Assembly (NCBI RefSeq): GCF_008728515.1
Contig: NC_044988.1
Coordinates: forward strand, 30,855,159 to 30,919,158
Source of the DNA: Papio anubis
Taxonomy: Eukaryota; Chordata; Mammalia; Primates; Cercopithecidae
Direction: 5' to 3'
DNA: 64,000 bases
Positions 58,810-64,000 of this stretch are shown here, one piece after another. Each line of letters starts with the position of its first letter. Positions within the stretch are counted from its first letter, which is position 1. The translations under genes were made by a program, and so were the position numbers. The notes below the pieces were generated by a model, which searched no databases, was not told the DNA's origin, and saw only the letters and a program-made list of their open reading frames with translations.

Positions 58810-58955
58810 TATACTTTATTCAAGTATTTATTGAACCTCTTCTTTGAGGTAAACATGGCAACAGAGGTGGGACATGAAATAAGAAATAAAACATCATCCC
58901 TCTCCTTAAAGAACTGGTAGTTTAGATGGGTGACAGTGTCACAACAAAATGAGGG
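58810..58955 (-). repeat. L2 LINE fossil, 3' end
   Basis: An antisense L2 tail: 'ttcaagtatttattgaacct', a degenerate variable-site block, then 'atccctctccttaaagaact' and 'ggtagtttagatgggtgaca'. Confidence 0.6.
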
Positions 58956-59329
58956 GAACTTCTGGAAGCAGAATGTTGTCAGAGGCTCTGTTCCAAAGGT
59001 GTCTTTTCATTTGTTTAGTGCCATAGTCACTAAGCAGGCAAGTACCCATGAGACATTCGGTAAGAAGATACTGGGGTTATACATGTACCATGGGCTTAAT
59101 AAATCACGACTATTGTGATTACCAATTGGTCCTGTCTCAAAAGTAGTATCACATGCATCTCATTCTCCCATCCTCATGACACTGTGTTGTCCAGATCCTC
59201 ATTAGTTCTCAGGTTGAGCAGTTGCAACCGACCCCTATCCAGCTTCCTGGTTTAATAGTCAAGATTACTTTCTATTTACTCTTCTTAAATCTATTCTCTG
59301 CCACCTTTGTAAAATGTGAATCTGGTAGT
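58956..59329. other. Unassigned non-coding sequence
   Basis: No gene or named repeat. Confidence 0.4.
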
Positions 59330-60275
59330 TACATTTCCCTTCTTAAATGGCTTTACAATTTCCCACGTCCACGAAGATAAGGTCCAAACTTGCCAATGAG
59401 CTCCACGGTGATCTGATTCCTGTCGATTGCTCCAACACCTTCTCATGGCCTTTCCATGGATCCTGCTGTAGTGACCTAAGGGTTCGCCAAACTCAACTTC
59501 TGCTTCATGCTCTAATGCCTCCATGTCTCTGTGCATGGTGTTGGTTTGCCTGGGCCAGTCTTCCCCTTTCCTTTTTTAACTCTACTCCTGTTCTAGAGGT
59601 CTAGCTCAATTTCTCCCCATCTCTATCACCACCTCTCAAACACCATCATTTATTTCTGCAAAAGCTTCCTAACTTCTACTTCACTTCACAACCACTCTTG
59701 CCCCTTCCAGTCCATTCTTGACTGCTAGGATAAAGATAACCATTATCCATCCCTAATCCTATCATCCATAGGATAAAGAGCAATATTCTTATCAGGGCCT
59801 ATGTAGGGGGCCCTACCAGGCCCTGCTTGTCTCTCCAGTCTCATCTCCTCTTTATGCAGCTTGCTCCAACCACAACTACCTTATTGCATGTGCTTGAATG
59901 CCGTTGAATGTCATGTTTCCTCTGCCATAGGCTTTGCACACGCTGGTCTCTCTTCTTAGATTGCTTGCCCACTTCTCCTACCCATTCCACAGATCTCAGC
60001 TCAAAAATTGCTCCGAGAAGCAAGCCTTCTCTGAACCTTAGTCTAGATTAAGTTTCTTTATTCTGCGTTTTCATAGAAAAGTGTTTCTTTACTTCATAGA
60101 ATTCACCTCAGTCTGCAGTTGGGTGATGACTTGGTTAGTGTCTATCTCCATCCCAAAGTCAAGTTTCACGAAAGACGAATGGCATCTGTTTTTGTCTGTC
60201 ATTGAATTCCTAGCCTAGCACAGTGCCAGTCACAAAAGGGGCACTCAAAAAAAATTTAAACAGTGAATCAATCAA
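59330..60275 (+). repeat. L2 LINE 3' region, probably two copies in tandem
   Basis: The first block (59330-59640) has 'acgaagataaggtccaaact' and 'ccaatgagctccacggtgat', giving way to 'ttgcctgggccagtcttccc'. The second (about 59690-60275) repeats the same order with 'gataaagagcaatattctta', 'gcttgctccaaccacaacta' and 'agatctcagctcaaaaattg', and ends 'tagcacagtgccagtcacaa'. Both are sense L2. Two neighbouring copies or an internal duplication would explain the repeated order. Confidence 0.7.
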
Positions 60276-60324
60276 TCCACTAAGGCTCTTCCTCAGTTGC
60301 TTCATTTGAAAAGCCTTGATACCA

Positions 60325-60725
60325 TCATCACCACTATTATCTTATATATCTTCTTTGGAAAATTGTCTATTCAATTTCTTTACATATTTTTTAAGTGGAT
60401 TGTTTTTATCTTTTTGCTGTTGAGTAGTAAGAGTTCTTTTATATTCTGGATACTGGGCTCTTACCAGATAAATGATTTGCAAATATTATCTCCTATTCCA
60501 TGGACTGTCTTTTCACTTTCTTGATAATATCCTTTGAAGCATAAAAATGTTTAATTTTGATGAAGTCCCACTTACTCCTTTTTTCTTTTCTTGCTTGTGT
60601 TTTTTGCGTCATATCTAAGAAACCATTGCCAAATTCAAGATCATGAAAATTTACCCCAATGTTTTTGATCCATAAAGTTCTTTTGACTTTTAAAATTCTA
60701 TAAGATAAGTCATTGCTGGTCACCT
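60325..60725 (-). repeat. L1 LINE ORF2 fragment, antisense
   Basis: Plus-strand text 'tatatcttctttggaaaatt', 'gtctattcaatttctttaca', 'gcaaatattatctcctattc' and 'agaaaccattgccaaattca' is the complement of the C-terminal third of L1 ORF2. It is truncated at both ends and internally deleted near 60668. A 76-codon minus frame (60493-60723) is a degraded ORF2 remnant. Confidence 0.85.
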
Positions 60726-61869
60726 ATTACACACAAAGAACTATTGGGATTTCAGGGGAAACTGGATATTGGAGACTCAAGCATCAGAATGGATAAGGCA
60801 TCATTTTAGTGTTAGAATTAGGTCCCAAGATTGAAACTTCAGAAGTGCCAGGATGTGACTGAGTTATATGTAGACAGCGATTTGGGATAGAAGTCTTTAA
60901 ATATAGATTCCAAGGTAACTTAAGAGGACCTCTAATTAAAACAGTTAAAGCAACATTCCAAAATACATAAAGGCAAATAATAAGCTCTGAAGAAAACTGG
61001 AAAAAAATCTGACAAATTCCAAGCCTTGCTTGAACTAAAGAACACAATGCTATTTGTGTAGAGGGAAAATGTTAACAAATGCTACATAAAGTTGTGGCCT
61101 GAATATAGAAAAAGTCATCCTAGATAGTGCAGGAAAAGGAAAAAACTTAGTTTCTAATTTAGCTCTAAGCAAGATAAGAAAAAGACTTGTCTGATACATA
61201 GTAAATGCTAAGTAAAGAGTTTGTTGGATGTAAAATAAAATTGCTGAAAGAATAATGGAATATCCTGTGAAGAGGAAATGCTCAATAATGTATTTGTTGA
61301 ATTAAAAAAACTACTCATAGAAAATAAGTGAATTTGATGTGACCAATATAAATGCTCTTCCACTGAGAAATGACATTTTAAAGTAAATTGTTAATCAAGA
61401 ATAAGTAAATAATCACATTTCAGAGAGTAGCATCTCTGAAAAGAAACAAAAAGAAAGGAAGGAAGAAAGCAAGCAAGTAACTAATCTACAGACACGATAT
61501 TAGCAAAAAAAAAAAAAAAAAAAAAAAGCCAAAAAAAAAACCTGTCTTGTGAAAGATAAATTATTCAGACCACAGGGATATAGCCATTTACTATAGAAGG
61601 AGGAAAAAACAAAATCATAATAATAGTCTAGTGTTATTCTTATTTAAATATGTTAACTTAAAATAAACATACTATTTCCTCCTCGCTTCCCTGCTCTCCT
61701 GTCCTCTCCTATGGGCTCCTCTCCACACCTTTTCTATCTCCCTTTTGTACTCTAAATAATCTTTTAGCAATAACAGGACAAGGATACAGATATGGGAGTG
61801 ATATTGTTTATTACCTGTGAACAGTAGTTTATACTACTGTTAATAATAGTGTATATATACCAGGTTTCT
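60726..61869. other. Unassigned AT-rich sequence with A-rich runs
   Basis: No gene. It contains an A23 run (about 61505-61527) followed by another A9, and a purine-rich (GGAA)-like stretch near 61441-61475. L2-tail-like fragments occur near 61195-61240 and 61280-61310, too short to call. Confidence 0.4.
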
Positions 61870-62035
61870 GTTTTGTTGAAATTAATTAAGACAGAGAAGT
61901 CAAATAATAACCCCTTAAAACATTCTATACCATAACCATGGTGGTGGTTTCAATACTCCATACATTTGTCAGAACTCATCAAATTTTACACTTAAGTACA
62001 TATTATACCTCAATAAAGCTGACAAAAAGGAAATA
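61870..62035 (+). repeat. L1 LINE 3' UTR end (L1M-like)
   Basis: The sense 3' terminus has 'accatggtggtggtttcaat', 'atttgtcagaactcatcaaa', 'ttttacacttaagtacatat' and 'tatacctcaataaagctgac', then A-rich sequence. It belongs to a different, older copy from the L1 fragment that follows. Confidence 0.75.
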
Positions 62036-62394
62036 GAAAGGTCAACCATAAGCAGTTTAATTGTGCAGGGAGAAGTGGCCTACTGCCCTCCAGCTGGAGA
62101 AGTGTTACCAAGACTAGACGGTCCAGCAGGATGACATTTACCATGGAAAAAGTAGAGAGATGTTATTAATAAGCACATCACAGAATTCAAATAGATTTTA
62201 TAGTCTCTGATTTGGTCTTGGAAACCAAGTCATGTGCCTTAGCACAAAAATGAAAATGGCAGTAACAACCAGAATTCAAGGGATTTTGAAAATTATGAGC
62301 ATAGGATCAACATGGTAAATGATAGAAATTTGACATTTAGCTTTCTGCTTAAAAACATTCTGGTTTTTAACGAAGATCAGTAATATAAAAATGG
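62036..62394. other. Unassigned non-coding sequence
   Basis: No gene or named repeat; it lies between two L1 fragments. Confidence 0.4.
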
Positions 62395-63000
62395 TAGATG
62401 ATACCATCTCATACCCAACAGAATGGCTACTATCAATTAAAAAAATAAAAACCAGAAACCAGAAAATAACAAGTGCTGAAAGGATGTGGAGAAATTGGAG
62501 GTAGGAATATATAGTGGTATGACCATTATGAAAAACAGTATGGCAGTTCCTCAAAACATTAAAAACAGAATTATGATACGATCCAGAGATTTCACTTCCA
62601 GGTTTACACCCAAAAGAATTGATAGCAGGAAGCAGAACAGATATCTGTATACCTATGTTCATAGCAGCAGTATTATGTGCAATTGCCAAAAAATAAAAGC
62701 AACCCAGTATTTATTAACAGATGAAGAGGTAAGCACAAGGGTATATACATAAAATGGAATGTTATTCAGCCTTAAAAAGGAAGAAAATCCTGTCATATGC
62801 TACAATATACAAGAAACTTGAAGGGATTATGCTCAAGGAAATAATCCACTCACAGAAAGACAAATACTCTATGATTCCACTTACATGACATACCTAGAGT
62901 CGTCAAAATCACAGAGACGTTAAATGGAAAGGTGATTGCCAGTGTTGCTGTAGGGGAGGGGGAGACATGGGAGGGAGAAGATTGGAAGAGACTTCTGTTT
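62395..63000 (+). mobile_element. L1 LINE 3' fragment (older L1M-like), sense
   Basis: The ORF2 C-terminal coding region in sense runs 'gaatggctactatcaattaa', 'gaaaggatgtggagaaattg', 'ccattatgaaaaacagtatg', 'atgtgcaattgccaaaaaat' and 'aggaaataatccactcacag'. It passes into a 3' UTR start, 'tgattgccagtgttgctgta'. Many stops break the frame. Minus-strand frames here (62276-62689) are antisense by-products. Confidence 0.85.
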
Positions 63001-64000
63001 TCTCTAGAGAGGGAGGAGTCAAGCAGGTGGCTTGCATGGGATTGTAGACTCAACTTTTCAATGTCTCTTCCATTCCTCCAATGATAAAAGGAGGCGCTTG
63101 GTAATTAAAAGACTCCCTAGCTGTTGAACAGAAGTAACAAATAGCAACATGAGGAAAGGAACAATGAAGAAAGTGGCTGAGAACAGCAGAAGTTCACAAA
63201 AGCAAAGTTGCAAACGATTTTATAAGTGGGAGAAGGAAATGGTGAATTCAAAAGTTGTAAAACAAAGGAGTGACAAAACACCTGAGCAAGAAAGAGCAAG
63301 ATCCTCTACAGAAATGTGCTAGGGTCTGGGGTGTTTAGCTGATGAGCAGAGCTATTGACTGGCCAACATTTGGTTGAAAAACACCATGTTTTCCATAGGT
63401 ATCCAATGTTTATTGCCTAAGTGTTAGTTCTGAGGAAATACCCAGCAAATTATAATATTCATAAGCAGATATTTTATAAGTAGAAGTCATGGATATGCCC
63501 ACAGAAATCAAAAAGCAGAAAGTCACACTGTTCAGATTAATATATTTTGAGATTCTTTTTAATGAAAATTCTTATTTATTTTGTGTCAGAAGAATACCAG
63601 GGAATAAAATTATTTTGAAAAGAGGCTAAGTGGAGTATAATTCATAGTCTCCCTCAAAATGGGGAAAAAAGTAATTGTATCCAAAAAAATTTGTATATCT
63701 AGTTATTTGAGGTGGTACTTAAGTCTTTCCTAAAATGATTATTCAGGGAAAATTACTCGGTTGGGATTATCCTTACTTTCTATAACTCCTTTTTTTTTTT
63801 TTTTTCCTGGTACGTGGCTTTAAGCCAGTCCTCTGATTCTTAGAATGCTCAAAAAAAAAAAAAAATGAATTAAGGAAAAGGAAAGAAAATTCAAATAAGT
63901 CAATGGGGCTGCTTGGCAGTAGTGAACATAAAGCATGTGATGAGGAAGGGGCTGAAATGAACTAAAAGCAAGGCAACTGCTTTTTTCAATAATACTATTT
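63001..64000. other. Unassigned AT-rich sequence to the window edge
   Basis: I see no gene. A T17 run (about 63790-63806) and an A14 run (about 63850-63864) are present, but no Alu or other transposon is attached to them. Confidence 0.4.

Noticed and set aside
61441..61475. (GGAA)n-like purine stretch as an ETS-responsive microsatellite
   Set aside because: Only two GGAA units occur and the rest is mixed A/G; too short to support the idea.

Overview
This window is primate nuclear DNA and looks like intergenic or deep-intronic sequence. Alu elements (7SL-derived SINEs) with poly-A tails and target-site duplications occur throughout, along with L1 and L2 LINE fossils, many MIR SINEs, MaLR LTR elements and hAT-type DNA transposon fossils. 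Two full-length Alus (51058-51361 and 55369-55673) carry bases I associate with the Old World monkey AluYRa group: 'ggctcaagcc' in the left arm, 'aactagccggg' and 'gaggtggcgggc' after the middle A-rich linker, and 'ggc(g/a)taaac' in the right arm. The best guess is therefore a cercopithecoid monkey (macaque, baboon or green monkey type). That subfamily call is from memory and was not computed.

I found no intact protein-coding gene, no convincing exon and no structural RNA gene. Open frames are short (the longest has 163 codons), and the largest lie in repeats or in antisense Alu. The only recognisable coding remnant is a broken L1 ORF2 C-terminal piece at 44913-45281 (minus strand).

Layout: 1-13 kb holds an Alu, MIRs, a solo MaLR LTR (7758-8136) and an antisense L2 fossil (9.5-10.5 kb). 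13.1-15.8 kb is an L1 3' half followed by an AluY. 15.8-30 kb is mostly unassigned sequence with scattered L2, MIR and hAT-type remnants. 30.06-32.11 kb is a THE1-type MaLR element with a truncated 5' LTR. 32.7-38.1 kb has MIR, L2 and hAT fossils, two Alus and an unexplained mRNA-like stretch (36.2-37.3 kb). 38.1-42.6 kb is conspicuously repeat-poor. 42.6-46.5 kb is one old antisense L2 copy broken by a short Alu and by an L1, each with its own target duplication. 46.8-58.6 kb has five more Alus, several MIRs, a local duplication and a long near-perfect inverted repeat (52217-52314). 58.8-64 kb has L2 and L1 fragments.

Nothing here forms an operon, defence locus or other multi-gene system. 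The points most worth checking are the local duplication with the inverted repeat near 52 kb, the unexplained 36.2-37.3 kb region, the repeat-poor 38-42.6 kb block, and the nested-insertion chronologies. Old repeat families were assigned by eye against remembered consensus sequences, so subfamily names and edges are approximate.
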